DNA of 64,000 nt from Clostridia bacterium (GTDB lineage Bacteria > Bacillota > Clostridia > Acetivibrionales > DSM-2933), in NCBI GenBank assembly GCA_026418275.1, contig JAOABQ010000056.1, positions 1 through 64,000 of the forward strand. Reading direction: 5' to 3'. Numbering within the stretch: the first letter of the stretch is position 1; each line of letters opens with the position of its first letter. Below the pieces are notes generated by a model, which made no database searches, was not told where the DNA came from, and worked only from the letters and a program-made list of their open reading frames with translations. The position numbers and the translations under genes are program-made. Of the stretch, positions 17,467-25,696 are shown in pieces.

Positions 17467-17738
17467 ACAAAGTTCAAATATGTTGGGATTATTTTTATAT
17501 TTTTTTCAAGTTTGTGGTATAATAATAAAGTTATGGAGTATTTCCGGTTATATAGATTTAAATTTATAATATGGTATAATATTACAGATGGGTTTAAATT
17601 ATTCAATCTTGGGTATTGAATAATTTAGTAAGCTTTTATGGCAGTCAACAAAAATAGAATGTTTGAATAATAATAGAATATGTTAATTATAAATATGAAC
17701 ATTAAATTATTTTGAGTTTATTTGGTAAGGTGAGCTGA
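17467..17738. other. AT-rich intergenic region
   Basis: Very AT-rich, with several TATAAT-like sequences (17518 region and around 17573). The real promoter of the next gene cannot be picked by eye. Confidence 0.35.
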
Positions 17739-18308
17739 ATGAAAAAATCACATTTAATACTACTGATTGTTACACTGATTATAACGGTTTTCTCAGCTTA
17801 TTCCCTGGCTGAGATCAATCAGATTTATAAAATAGCATTTGAATGTTTTACCTATGATTATAATAGGTATTTGGCGGCCGACAATTATAAGATGTCGGAT
17901 AAATGGTGGGAGAACCAATACCCTAAGGAAATAAATTTTAGTATCGTTAGGAATCAAAGAGAGTTGGAATCCATTTCTTTGGATATTGAGTTAAAGAAGA
18001 AAGCAAAAAGAACCGATTTTGAAAAAGATATGCTTTTATATTGTTCTTTAGGCTTTTTAAATTCGTATGATTACCGGATAAAGGTTATGGATATTGCGCA
18101 AAGGGAAAATACCGTTGAAGTCAGAGTGAGCACCAATAGCCCTGAGAAGCTGCAAACAGAGAAAAAGCACTTTGGAAGCTACTATTTGCCTGTAGATCTT
18201 GTTAAAATTAAAAGAGAGTCATTTGTGAAAAAAGGGAAGCTTCTTTTTATATTTAAAGATCAAACGGGAAAGCAGATTTTTCGGAAACATTATGAAATTG
18301 AAAATTGA
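17739..18308 (+). CDS. Secreted or anchored protein with PrcB-like C-terminal domain
   Basis: A 189-residue protein with a signal sequence or N-terminal membrane anchor (MKKSHLILLIVTLIITVFSA, residues 1-23). From about residue 65 to the end the pattern resembles the protease-complex-subunit PrcB C-terminal domain: IVRNQRELESI, YCSLGFLNSYDYRIKVMDIAQRENTVEVRVST and a final FGSYYLPVDLVKIKRESF. Such domains are beta-rich and usually extracellular. The ATG has only a weak ribosome site (GGTGAG). It stands alone, with its own terminator. The function is not established, and the PrcB match is moderate. Confidence 0.6.
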   Translation: MKKSHLILLIVTLIITVFSAYSLAEINQIYKIAFECFTYDYNRYLAADNYKMSDKWWENQYPKEINFSIVRNQRELESISLDIELKKKAKRTDFEKDMLLYCSLGFLNSYDYRIKVMDIAQRENTVEVRVSTNSPEKLQTEKKHFGSYYLPVDLVKIKRESFVKKGKLLFIFKDQTGKQIFRKHYEIEN

Positions 18309-18331
18309 AAATATAGATGAATGCATATAAT

Positions 18332-18382
18332 AAAAAATACTTTGATAAAGCTCTAAAATAACTTTTTCAAAGTATTTTTTTA
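18332..18382 (+). terminator. Terminator
   Basis: AAAAAATACTTTGA (18332-18345) pairs with TCAAAGTATTTTTT (18367-18380) across a 21-base loop and ends in Ts. Confidence 0.75.
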
Positions 18383-18528
18383 CTTTCATTGCGTCCTATA
18401 AAAAAATAGTTTAAAATGATGTTTTGGCGGTACCTTGCAATGATTAAGAGGCTAAAGGGCAAATTTGAAAAGCTTCAAAGGTTAAGTTAATAATATTAAT
18501 TATTTTATTAAAAATATTAATAAAAGTA

Positions 18529-18556
18529 TTGAAAAAATTAAATAAATAGTATAATA
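18529..18556 (+). promoter_or_regulatory. Sigma-A-type promoter
   Basis: TTGAAA (18529-18534), 16 bases, TATAAT (18551-18556), about 50 bases before the zinc-ribbon gene start. Confidence 0.65.
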
Positions 18557-18607
18557 TGTATATAAGAGAATTACTTATAGATCTTTGCGATGAAAGGAGC
18601 GTTTCTA

Positions 18608-19084
18608 ATGTCAGTATTAGAGAATTTTACAAGAAGAGTTGCTGATACAGCCAAAGCTGCAGCTAAAAGATCCGGCGAACTGGTTGAAGTAACAAAACTC
18701 AACATGAGCATTGGTGCTGAAGAAGACAAAATAGAAAAGGTTTATATTGAAATTGGTAAGGAAGTATATAGCAAGTTTGTAAATGGTGAAGATGTGGGAG
18801 AGGCTTTCAAAGAAAGTTTTGAAAAAATCAAATCCTACGAAGACACAATTAAAGAAATGAGACAGAAAATTCTGGAACTCAGAAAAGTTAAAGCTTGCCC
18901 AAGCTGCAATGCTGAACTAGAGATGGATGACAATTACTGTTCCAAATGCGGTGTAAAGCAGGAAGTAAAAGAACCCATCGTGGAAGAGTTGATTGAAAAG
19001 GTATGTCCGGTATGCAGTATGTCAAATGATTTGAGCTTTTCTTATTGTTCCAAATGTGGGAATAAACTGGACGAAGAAGCTTAA
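18608..19084 (+). CDS. Helical protein with two C-terminal zinc ribbons
   Basis: A 158-residue protein. Residues 1-95 form a long helical/coiled-coil segment that begins MSVLENFTRRVADTAKAAAK. Two zinc ribbons follow: CPSC near 98-101 with CSKCG near 113-117, then CPVC near 138-141 with CSKCG near 151-155. This arrangement (helix plus double zinc ribbon) is common in Firmicutes proteins of unknown role. Zinc binding is inferred from the cysteines. ATG at 18608 follows AAAGGAG; the upstream ATG at 18590 lies before that site and is rejected. It has a clear promoter and a double terminator. Confidence 0.7.
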   Translation: MSVLENFTRRVADTAKAAAKRSGELVEVTKLNMSIGAEEDKIEKVYIEIGKEVYSKFVNGEDVGEAFKESFEKIKSYEDTIKEMRQKILELRKVKACPSCNAELEMDDNYCSKCGVKQEVKEPIVEELIEKVCPVCSMSNDLSFSYCSKCGNKLDEEA

Positions 19085-19108
19085 TTTTAAATTTATTAAA
19101 TATGAAAG

Positions 19109-19141
19109 AACCAACTGAAAGCGGCTTTCAGTTGGTTTTTT
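19109..19141 (+). terminator. Terminator of the zinc-ribbon gene
   Basis: AACCAACTGAAAGC pairs with GCTTTCAGTTGGTT, then a T-run. Confidence 0.85.
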
Positions 19142-19144
19142 GTT

Positions 19145-19167
19145 GGTGGTATTGCGAAGCAATCACC
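19145..19167 (+). repeat. Short terminator-associated repeat (copy 1)
   Basis: The sequence GGTATTGCGAAGCAATCACC plus three preceding bases. It recurs inverted at 41874-41895 and in diverged form at 28879-28902, each time beside a terminator hairpin. Confidence 0.6.
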
Positions 19168-19205
19168 AAAAATCATCTGAGCTCGATGCTCAGATGATTT
19201 TTATT
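19168..19205 (+). terminator. Second hairpin/terminator
   Basis: A 15-bp stem (AAAAATCATCTGAGC paired with its complement ending at 19202) directly after the short repeat. Confidence 0.7.
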
Positions 19206-19210
19206 GGTTT

Positions 19211-19263
19211 TAATATCGTGAAAATTCGATTTATCCATGTAAAATCATTTTCACGATCTATAT
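19211..19263 (-). repeat. L1 repeat, half copy E
   Basis: On the - strand this is the first hairpin half of L1: ATCGTGAAAAT at one end and ATTTTCACGAT at the other, a perfect stem, with loop GATTTTACATGGATAAAT. The second hairpin is absent. It lies between a terminator and the promoter of the cyclophilin gene. Confidence 0.65.
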
Positions 19264-19312
19264 GGAAAGAACGAAGGCTTATTTCTGCGGGCTTCATATA
19301 TAAACTTTTAAC

Positions 19313-19340
19313 TTGAAATGTTAGTAATGTGTGTTATACT
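19313..19340 (+). promoter_or_regulatory. Sigma-A-type promoter of the cyclophilin gene
   Basis: TTGAAA (19313-19318), 16 bases, TATACT (19335-19340), ending about 20 bases before the start codon. Confidence 0.65.
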
Positions 19341-19360
19341 ATTTAAAAAAAGGGAGTGAT

Positions 19361-20158
19361 ATGTGCGTGTTAAGAAAATATGCTATCGGGCTGGCATTTC
19401 TGATGATGTTTGCCGTAGGGTGCAACAAAGAAGTGGAAGGAAATACCGATTCAAAGATTTCATCCAGTGTAGAGGTTAATAATTCCCAATCTTCTCCACC
19501 AAGTGAAGCTCCGACGGTTCAAAATACAGCTTCTGCCGAAGAACAGCTAAAACCGCCTCAACAAGGTGAAACAATCGCTGTAATGAAGTCAACCATGGGA
19601 GATATTAAAATTAAGTTTTTTTCAAAAGAAGCCCCCAAATCTGTAGAAAATTTCATTGAACACTCCAAAAAGGGCTACTACAACGGTATTTTATTTCACA
19701 GGGTTATCAATGATTTTATGATTCAAGGGGGAGACCCTTCCGGCAACGGAACTGGTGGACAGAGCATTTGGGGAAAGGATTTTGAAGACGAATTTTCAAA
19801 AAAGCTGCATAATTTTAGGGGTGCGCTTTCCATGGCCAATAGAGGGCCCAACACCAATGGAAGTCAATTTTTTATCGTACAGAAAAAAACAATGGATCAA
19901 AATGCAATTCAAATGATGGAGCAGAGTGGATACAGCAAAGATGTGATTGAAAAGTATAAGACCTTGGGCGGAACTCCTTGGTTGGATAATGAATTCACGG
20001 CAGATGGAGATCCGGCAAACGGACATACAGTTTTCGGACAAGTGTTTGAGGGTATGGATGTAGTGGATAAGATTGCCGGTGTAAAAACTGTTCAGGGTAT
20101 GGATAAACCGGAGCAGGATGTTAAAATAGTAAGTATTGAGATTACAACACAAAAATAA
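19361..20158 (+). CDS. Lipoprotein cyclophilin-type peptidyl-prolyl isomerase
   Basis: A 265-residue predicted lipoprotein. The signal region ends with the lipobox FAVGC (cysteine near residue 21), followed by a Ser/Thr/Pro-rich linker to about residue 75. The cyclophilin domain spans about 80-265, with [39 protein letters not shown] and [19 protein letters not shown]. The arginine of FHRV, the glutamine of MIQGGD and the FFI block are the usual active-site residues. It probably helps proteins fold outside the membrane. ATG at 19361 is four bases from GGGAG; a GTG at 19367 is an alternative. Promoter and terminator mark a single-gene unit. Confidence 0.92.
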   Translation: MCVLRKYAIGLAFLMMFAVGCNKEVEGNTDSKISSSVEVNNSQSSPPSEAPTVQNTASAEEQLKPPQQGETIAVMKSTMGDIKIKFFSKEAPKSVENFIEHSKKGYYNGILFHRVINDFMIQGGDPSGNGTGGQSIWGKDFEDEFSKKLHNFRGALSMANRGPNTNGSQFFIVQKKTMDQNAIQMMEQSGYSKDVIEKYKTLGGTPWLDNEFTADGDPANGHTVFGQVFEGMDVVDKIAGVKTVQGMDKPEQDVKIVSIEITTQK

Positions 20159-20187
20159 AAACATCTCCTTGTGAGATGTTTTTTTTA
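20156..20187 (+). terminator. Terminator of the cyclophilin gene
   Basis: AAAACATCTC/GAGATGTTTT stem with a CTTGT loop and a T-run, directly after the stop. Confidence 0.85.
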
Positions 20188-20439
20188 GCAGGCCATATAA
20201 AACGGATTTAGAAATCAAACTTATACAGAGCATGAAATCCTATCTGGAATTGTTGGAAGTTTTTCTATAAACCGGATAATGATAAAATAGATAACATTGG
20301 ACAATCTATGGATGAAGAAAAACTTATATCATTTGTTTGAGGCTTAAATAAAAACCTTGTTTTTGGTAATCTTAAAAATTTGGTGGTATTAAAAGATCAA
20401 TTGAAATGCTGCAGCAATTCACCACTTGGGAGGTATGAT

Positions 20440-22257
20440 ATGGATTACACTGTAAAGATACATAAAGATGGCAGTGAAACAGTGGAAAAAGTAAAAGAAG
20501 GAACCAATCTATTAAGATTTCTACAAAAGAACAACATTGACGTTTCTGCTCCATGCGGCGGAAAAGGAACTTGCGGAAAATGTAAGGTCCGTATTGCTGA
20601 GTCTCTTGATTTTTTCGGCAAAGAGAAAAATATTTTAGGCACAAAAAAGATTGAGGAAGGGTACCGGTTGGCGTGCTACCACAAAATCGAATCCGATTTG
20701 GAGCTGTTTTTGGATAAAAAGTTGAAAGAAGCAAAAATTTTATCAGAGATAAAGAAAAATACAAGAAAGATAGAACCAGTGGTGAAAAAAGTTTATACTG
20801 AATTGAAATATCCCGGTGTGAACGATCAGCAGGCGGATTATGACAGGATTTTATCCTTTGCTCAAAGCACCAGAATAAATGATGATTTGGATTTTATACG
20901 GGAAATTCCCCAAATAATAAGAAAAGATAATTTTAAAACTACGCTTGTTTATTTCGGTAAAAAACTGATGGCAGTTGAGGCTGGAGATACAACCGGTAAA
21001 CTTTTCGGTGTGGCAATGGACATTGGCACAACCACGGTTGTAGGCTATTTGATGAATCTGTTATCCGGTGAAGTTTTATCTACCTATTCTTTTCTTAACC
21101 CACAGGCAAAGTTTGGGGCGGATGTGATTTCAAGAATTGACTATGCGTCCCGGGAAAAGGAAGGATTGGAACAGTTAAATAGGGTTATTGTGGATAAGAT
21201 CAATAAAATGATCTCCCATTTCACCCTTGAGAAGGGGGTAAAGGAAGGGGAGATCTATACGATTTTTGTGGCCGGAAATACTACCATGCTTCACTTGCTC
21301 TTAGGGATTTCGCCTCATAATTTATCCGTTGCTCCTTTTATTCCTGTGACAACTGAAATGCACAAAGTGAAAGCACGAGAATTGGGAATCCATATCCACC
21401 CTTTGGGTGTTATGCTGGTATTACCCGGAGTTTCGGCTTACATTGGTGCGGATACCCTTGCCGCAATTTTATCAAGCGGAATTTATAAAAAGAGGAGTTT
21501 ATCCCTTCTCATAGATCTTGGCACCAACGGAGAAATGGTGCTGGGGAGTAAAAAAGGGTTATATGCTTGCTCAACAGCGGCTGGACCGGCTTTTGAAGGT
21601 GCAAATATACGAAATGGAGTTGGAGGCGTTAAGGGTGCCATTGACCGGGTGTATTTTAAAAATGGTATAGAGTTAAGTACCCTAGGCAATCAAAAGGCAT
21701 GTGGATTATGTGGTTCAGGAATTGTAGATGCCGTTTCAGGGCTTTTATTCAACGGACTTGTGGATTCTTCCGGAAAAATGGTTCAAAAGGAAAAAACATC
21801 ACACATTTTCAAGGAAAGAATCGTTGAACTAGATGGGATCCGGGCATTTAAACTGGTCGATGGAAAGGAAAGCGTTGACGGAGAAGATATTGTGATTACC
21901 CAAAGAGATATCCGGGAAGTTCAAAATGCAAAAGCCGCTATTGCCGCCGGAATAAGGATACTGGTGAAAGAGGCGGGAGTTACTATCAATGATATCGATA
22001 AGGTATATTTGGCAGGAGGTTTTGGAAGTTATATTGACATTGAAAATGCTATCCATATCGGAATTATACCTAAGGAGCTTCGGGGGAAGGTTGAATCGAT
22101 TGGAAATGCTGCAGGTGAGGGAGCTGTACAAAGCCTGTTATCTGCTAACATGCTTAATAAGCTTAACAAAATAAAAAAGAGAATTCATTATGTAGAATTA
22201 TCTGCAAGCGTAGAGTTTATGGAAGAGTTTGTTGAGGCTATGGGATTTGAAAATTAA
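20440..22257 (+). CDS. RACo-like corrinoid activation protein ([2Fe-2S] ferredoxin plus ASKHA ATPase)
   Basis: A 605-residue protein. The N-terminus is a plant-type [2Fe-2S] ferredoxin with cysteines at 39, 45, 48 and 79 (APCGGKGTCGKCKV ... RLACYH). A linker of about 90 residues follows. From about 190 on is the ATPase core of the DUF4445 family, with VAMDIGTTTVVGYLMNLLSG, FVAGNTTMLHLLLGI, LLIDLGTNGEMVLG and the C-terminal VYLAGGFGSYI. Homologues re-reduce the oxidised cobalt of corrinoid methyltransferase partners at the expense of ATP. No corrinoid protein lies next to it; the methyltransferase at 10.7 kb is the only folate-corrinoid gene in view. ATG at 20440 is six bases after GGGAGG. Confidence 0.88.
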   Translation: MDYTVKIHKDGSETVEKVKEGTNLLRFLQKNNIDVSAPCGGKGTCGKCKVRIAESLDFFGKEKNILGTKKIEEGYRLACYHKIESDLELFLDKKLKEAKILSEIKKNTRKIEPVVKKVYTELKYPGVNDQQADYDRILSFAQSTRINDDLDFIREIPQIIRKDNFKTTLVYFGKKLMAVEAGDTTGKLFGVAMDIGTTTVVGYLMNLLSGEVLSTYSFLNPQAKFGADVISRIDYASREKEGLEQLNRVIVDKINKMISHFTLEKGVKEGEIYTIFVAGNTTMLHLLLGISPHNLSVAPFIPVTTEMHKVKARELGIHIHPLGVMLVLPGVSAYIGADTLAAILSSGIYKKRSLSLLIDLGTNGEMVLGSKKGLYACSTAAGPAFEGANIRNGVGGVKGAIDRVYFKNGIELSTLGNQKACGLCGSGIVDAVSGLLFNGLVDSSGKMVQKEKTSHIFKERIVELDGIRAFKLVDGKESVDGEDIVITQRDIREVQNAKAAIAAGIRILVKEAGVTINDIDKVYLAGGFGSYIDIENAIHIGIIPKELRGKVESIGNAAGEGAVQSLLSANMLNKLNKIKKRIHYVELSASVEFMEEFVEAMGFEN

Positions 22258-22570
22258 ATTCTTTAAAAAAGGATTTTAATATTTTATATCGAAATTAGGT
22301 ATTGATGCATGATAAAACCTTTTTTATAATTAATTAAACAGGAAGTAATTAAAATTTGCCAAAAGGCATCCTTTTTAAGTGACCTCAAAAGTAGAACGGA
22401 ATAGATTTTATTCTATATATTTTGAAAACAGCTTAATTTTTATTTAGATCTTGAAAATGATTTTGCATGGATAAATTGAATTTTCAAAAATATTAAATCA
22501 AGGAAATTGAAGCGCGATGTAAAATCTTTATCGCGTTCAACATAGATAACAGGCGATGGAGGGATTAGAA
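22258..22570. other. Intergenic region with L1 copy B
   Basis: About 310 bases. The second half is L1 copy B (22446-22547), which runs to within 24 bases of the next start codon. No other feature is recognised. Confidence 0.45.
22446..22547 (+). repeat. L1 leader-type repeat, copy B
   Basis: A full copy, same strand as and directly upstream of the zinc-ribbon membrane gene. The first stem is TTGAAAAT/ATTTTCAA, a T-A pair replacing the G-C pair of copy C. The second stem is perfect, CGCGAT/ATCGCG. The loops GATTTTGCAT and ATGTAAAATC are complementary apart from one G-U. Confidence 0.8.
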
Positions 22571-23182
22571 TTGGATACCATAAATTATGGACCCAGAAAG
22601 TGCGGCTACTGCCAGGAGGAAATATCGGCAGGTGCCCGGAGGTGCCCATACTGTGGCAGCTTAGCTGATTCAGACTCTTATTTAAATAATGTACCAGCGG
22701 AGAAACCGCCTGCTGATACCAATCAACAGGAAATATTCATTGATCATCAGCCGGAAGGAAATGCTCAGCACCATTTGGATGAAGAAAAAAGAGTTGACTT
22801 GTCAAAAAATGATAATATTGGGTCTGATATCCCTAAGGATCAGATTTCTACCGAGTCTCCAATGAGTGTACCGGCTTCACAAGAAGGCAATCATTTTCAA
22901 AGGCCCTCTTACCCCAATGCCCCCCAGAGGACAGACCTAAGAAAAGAGGCGCTGGGCAATGGATTGAAAGTTTTTTGGACAACCCTCAGTAATGTTGTAC
23001 CTGGAATAGGGCAGTTAGCGGGGATTATTGTTGCCATTGTCTACATGAACTCTGAGGATGATGATCGGCGGTCTTTTGGTTTGGCACTTTTAACGTCTTC
23101 CATTATCGTGTTTTTCATCATGCTGTTCGCGTGCTGTGCACTTTTGATGGCGTATAGCTTGCCGGTTCCCCAGGTAGATTAG
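22571..23182 (+). CDS. Zinc-ribbon membrane protein
   Basis: A 203-residue protein. An N-terminal zinc ribbon (CGYC and CPYC) is followed by about 90 polar, disordered residues rich in P, Q and E. Two C-terminal transmembrane helices follow, at about 135-155 (NVVPGIGQLAGIIVAIVYMN) and 170-195 (LLTSSIIVFFIMLFACCALL). This zinc-ribbon plus membrane layout is common in clostridia without a defined role. The preferred start is TTG at 22571, seven bases after GGAGGG; ATG at 22556 lies ahead of that site. It is followed at once by the DUF2085 gene, so the two are likely co-expressed. L1 copy B forms its leader. Confidence 0.65.
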   Translation: MDTINYGPRKCGYCQEEISAGARRCPYCGSLADSDSYLNNVPAEKPPADTNQQEIFIDHQPEGNAQHHLDEEKRVDLSKNDNIGSDIPKDQISTESPMSVPASQEGNHFQRPSYPNAPQRTDLRKEALGNGLKVFWTTLSNVVPGIGQLAGIIVAIVYMNSEDDDRRSFGLALLTSSIIVFFIMLFACCALLMAYSLPVPQVD

Positions 23183-23183
23183 G

Positions 23184-23837
23184 GTGGAGATTCTTTATAC
23201 CATTTATAATCAAATTGGGTCATTATTTTGTCATCAATTGATATCAAGAAGTATATATATTGATGGAGTGAAACTTCCTTTATGTGCCCGGGATACAGGG
23301 GTATACCTAGGGGTTTTTACTGCCATCATTTATATTTTTTTGAGAGGGCGGATGGATTCGGACAGAACGCCCGGCATTAAAAATTCAGTTTTGTTAGGTA
23401 TTTTAACTTTACCGCTTATGATCGATGGAGTAAGCTCACTGGTTGGTTTAAGAGAATCTAATAATACATTGAGAATCTTAACAGGTGCTTTGTTTGGCAT
23501 GGCAATTCCTTTTTTCCTTATACCGATTGCAAATTTTAAAGTAAAGGAAAGAAATACAAAATGCATTTTAAACAAGGGGACCGAAATTATTTTACTTATA
23601 GGAATTTGTTTTGTAGTATGCTGTTTAGTTCTATATACTGCACTGTTACCCTGGGTCTTTATTGCTTCCTCTACTATATTTTCCTTGCTTTTTATTATTG
23701 TGAGAATGATTTACTCTGTTATTTCGAGAACACGGTTAGGTAAAAGCAAGGGTTGGCCTTTTTATGTGTTTGGCATTATGGTGGCTTTTTTAGGTTTTAT
23801 GTATTTGCTTACCAGACTCAAATATATTTATTATTAA
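23184..23837 (+). CDS. DUF2085 family membrane protein
   Basis: A 217-residue polytopic membrane protein with about five hydrophobic helices. The N-terminus has the DUF2085 signature: CHQLISRSIYIDG, then LPLCARDTGVYLGVF, whose cysteines and aromatic residues are conserved in the family. Its function is unknown. The start is GTG at 23184, one base after the stop of the upstream gene, which implies translational coupling. It is followed after 11 bases by the formyl-folate cyclo-ligase gene, so all three may form one operon; nothing suggests a shared pathway. Confidence 0.75.
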   Translation: MEILYTIYNQIGSLFCHQLISRSIYIDGVKLPLCARDTGVYLGVFTAIIYIFLRGRMDSDRTPGIKNSVLLGILTLPLMIDGVSSLVGLRESNNTLRILTGALFGMAIPFFLIPIANFKVKERNTKCILNKGTEIILLIGICFVVCCLVLYTALLPWVFIASSTIFSLLFIIVRMIYSVISRTRLGKSKGWPFYVFGIMVAFLGFMYLLTRLKYIYY

Positions 23838-23848
23838 AGGTGATTATT

Positions 23849-24424
23849 TTGAACAGCTTGAAAGAGAAAATCAGAATAGAGATGATGGAAAAACGAAGTT
23901 TGTTAAGACTGGAAGAGGTAGAGGAATCCAGCGTCAAAGTCAGCCAAAAGTTAATGAACTTAGCTCGGTTTAAGGAATGCGCCATCATCATGTCCTATGT
24001 AGATTTTAGAAATGAAATTATTACAATGAATTTGATTCAAAACTGCCTTGAAAACGGAAAAAGGGTGTGTGTTCCAAAGGTTTTCCGTGATCATGGGGTG
24101 AAGGAAATGATAGCGTCAGAGATTTTAAATTTGGAAGAGGATCTGGAGAAGGGTAGTTTCGGAATACTTGAACCAAAGCGTGGGTCTATACGGTGGATTG
24201 ATCCGAAGGGAATTGATTTCATGGTGATTCCCGGATTGGCTTTTGATACCCGGAAAAACCGTCTGGGATACGGGGCAGGCTACTATGACAGATTTTTTAA
24301 AACTGTTCGGAAGGATTGCTTTAAAGTAGGGATCGGCTTTGAGTTCCAGGTTTTGAATACGGTCCCTGTAGAAGAACATGATGTTCCAATGGACCTGATT
24401 ATTACCGAAAGTACTATTTTCTAG
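23849..24424 (+). CDS. 5-formyltetrahydrofolate cyclo-ligase
   Basis: A 191-residue enzyme (MTHFS family). It starts at TTG (23849), seven bases after AAAGGTG, giving MNSLKEKIRIEMMEKRSLL. Conserved blocks are the basic N-terminal helix, IIMSYVDFRNEI, KRVCVPKVF, the phosphate-loop-like FDTRKNRLGYGAGYYDRFF and the C-terminal VPVEEHDVPMDLIITE. The enzyme uses ATP to convert 5-formyl-THF into 5,10-methenyl-THF, recovering a stored folate form for one-carbon metabolism. A longer frame from 23753 overlaps the upstream gene heavily and is rejected. Confidence 0.93.
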   Translation: MNSLKEKIRIEMMEKRSLLRLEEVEESSVKVSQKLMNLARFKECAIIMSYVDFRNEIITMNLIQNCLENGKRVCVPKVFRDHGVKEMIASEILNLEEDLEKGSFGILEPKRGSIRWIDPKGIDFMVIPGLAFDTRKNRLGYGAGYYDRFFKTVRKDCFKVGIGFEFQVLNTVPVEEHDVPMDLIITESTIF

Positions 24425-24519
24425 GAGGAATCTGTGAACGCTGCAAGGGGACACTTTGATTTAAATATGAGGGATTAAGGTCGAGGAGGATTTTTACTTT
24501 TATAGAAGGGGACTTTGCT

Positions 24520-25470
24520 ATGAAGAAAAAACTAACGGTTACAGGCGCTAACATTGTTTTTCTTATTGTGGTTGCAGTTTTGATCTCACTTGAAATTGTA
24601 CTTGCAATTGTGTCATGGATAATGGATATTGATTTAATCAATCAGAACATGTATTTCGTCTTACTGATAACACAATTTGGCGGAATTTTTACGACTGTCT
24701 TAATCTATACACTGATTAAAGGAATTAACATAAAAGAAGATTTCAGACTTAAAAAACCTGGGGTATTACCCTGTATTTGGATTGTGCTCCTTGTAATCCC
24801 CGCGCAATTTGTTGCTTCAATGATAAATTATATTGTCGCACTACTTCTCAGCCTGCTTGGAGATATTCCGCCCTCCCCTCTGCCTATTCCCCAAAACATT
24901 GAAGAGCTTATCATAGGGATAGCAGTGATTGGTATTGCTCCGGCGATTTGTGAGGAATTCCTCCATAGGGGACTTCTTTTAAGAGCCTATGAAAAGAGAG
25001 GAACAGTTAAAGCTGTAGTTATAACGGCAGTATTTTTCGGGCTGTTCCATTTTGATCTTACAAACCTTTTGGGAGCAACTTTTTTTGGCTTATTGATAGG
25101 GTATTATGTTATAAGGACAAACTCAATTTTTGCAGGCGTTCTTGCACATTTTCTAAATAATGCTTTTGTTGAGGTTCAGCAGTATTTAGATGCCATTGAC
25201 CATCCTGTTTTTGAAAGTATATATAAAATATCCGGTGACGCGGGCTATGTGTTTGTGCTTGGAACCATCAGCACAGTGGTTATGCTGCCCCTTTTAAAAT
25301 TATTTCATTTTTCAACAAAGGATCAATATGTTTTGAAGCGGCCTATTAGTACGGTTAAAAAAGATATGGTTTCTATTTTCTCACACTGGCCTATTATTGT
25401 AGTGTGTACTTTCTACGTTTTTATTACAGGGATTACAATATTGAGTATCCTATTTTCAACAGCAGGATGA
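24520..25470 (+). CDS. CPBP family intramembrane metalloprotease
   Basis: A 316-residue protein with about eight hydrophobic helices. The Abi/CPBP catalytic motifs are present: EEFLHRG (145-151; two glutamates and an arginine), FFGLFHFD with a histidine, and the final HFLNN. Members are membrane-embedded proteases related to the CAAX-processing enzyme Rce1; bacterial ones act in bacteriocin immunity or membrane protein control. The substrate is unknown, and no bacteriocin gene lies beside it. ATG at 24520 is seven bases after AAGGGG. It is followed by a weak stem at 25483-25511 before the rpoN leader. Confidence 0.88.
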   Translation: MKKKLTVTGANIVFLIVVAVLISLEIVLAIVSWIMDIDLINQNMYFVLLITQFGGIFTTVLIYTLIKGINIKEDFRLKKPGVLPCIWIVLLVIPAQFVASMINYIVALLLSLLGDIPPSPLPIPQNIEELIIGIAVIGIAPAICEEFLHRGLLLRAYEKRGTVKAVVITAVFFGLFHFDLTNLLGATFFGLLIGYYVIRTNSIFAGVLAHFLNNAFVEVQQYLDAIDHPVFESIYKISGDAGYVFVLGTISTVVMLPLLKLFHFSTKDQYVLKRPISTVKKDMVSIFSHWPIIVVCTFYVFITGITILSILFSTAG

Positions 25471-25578
25471 GCATGAAGGAAAAGATCTGAAAAGTAAAAA
25501 ATTACAGGTCTTTGAATTCTTTTTTCTTACTACTACAATTTAGGTTTTAGGTATATAATATACATATAACCTTGTTAT

Positions 25579-25679
25579 AGATCGTGAAAATAGATTTAGC
25601 AGTGATAAATTAAATTTTCACGATATTAAATCAAGGAAATTGAAGCGCAATGTAAAAATCTTTATTGCGTTCAATATAG
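25579..25679 (+). repeat. L1 leader-type repeat, copy C
   Basis: A full copy in the same direction as rpoN, ending 17 bases before its start codon. The first stem is perfect over 11 bp (ATCGTGAAAAT/ATTTTCACGAT). The second stem is CGCAAT/ATTGCG, in which an A-T pair replaces the G-C pair of copy B: a compensatory double change. Confidence 0.8.
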
Positions 25680-25696
25680 TTAAAGAGGTGTATACC

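Noticed and set aside
20380..20439. Stem structures in front of the RACo-like gene as a possible riboswitch
   Set aside because: Short arms such as GTGG/CCAC can be drawn, but no B12 or other known riboswitch motif is present and the region is too short.
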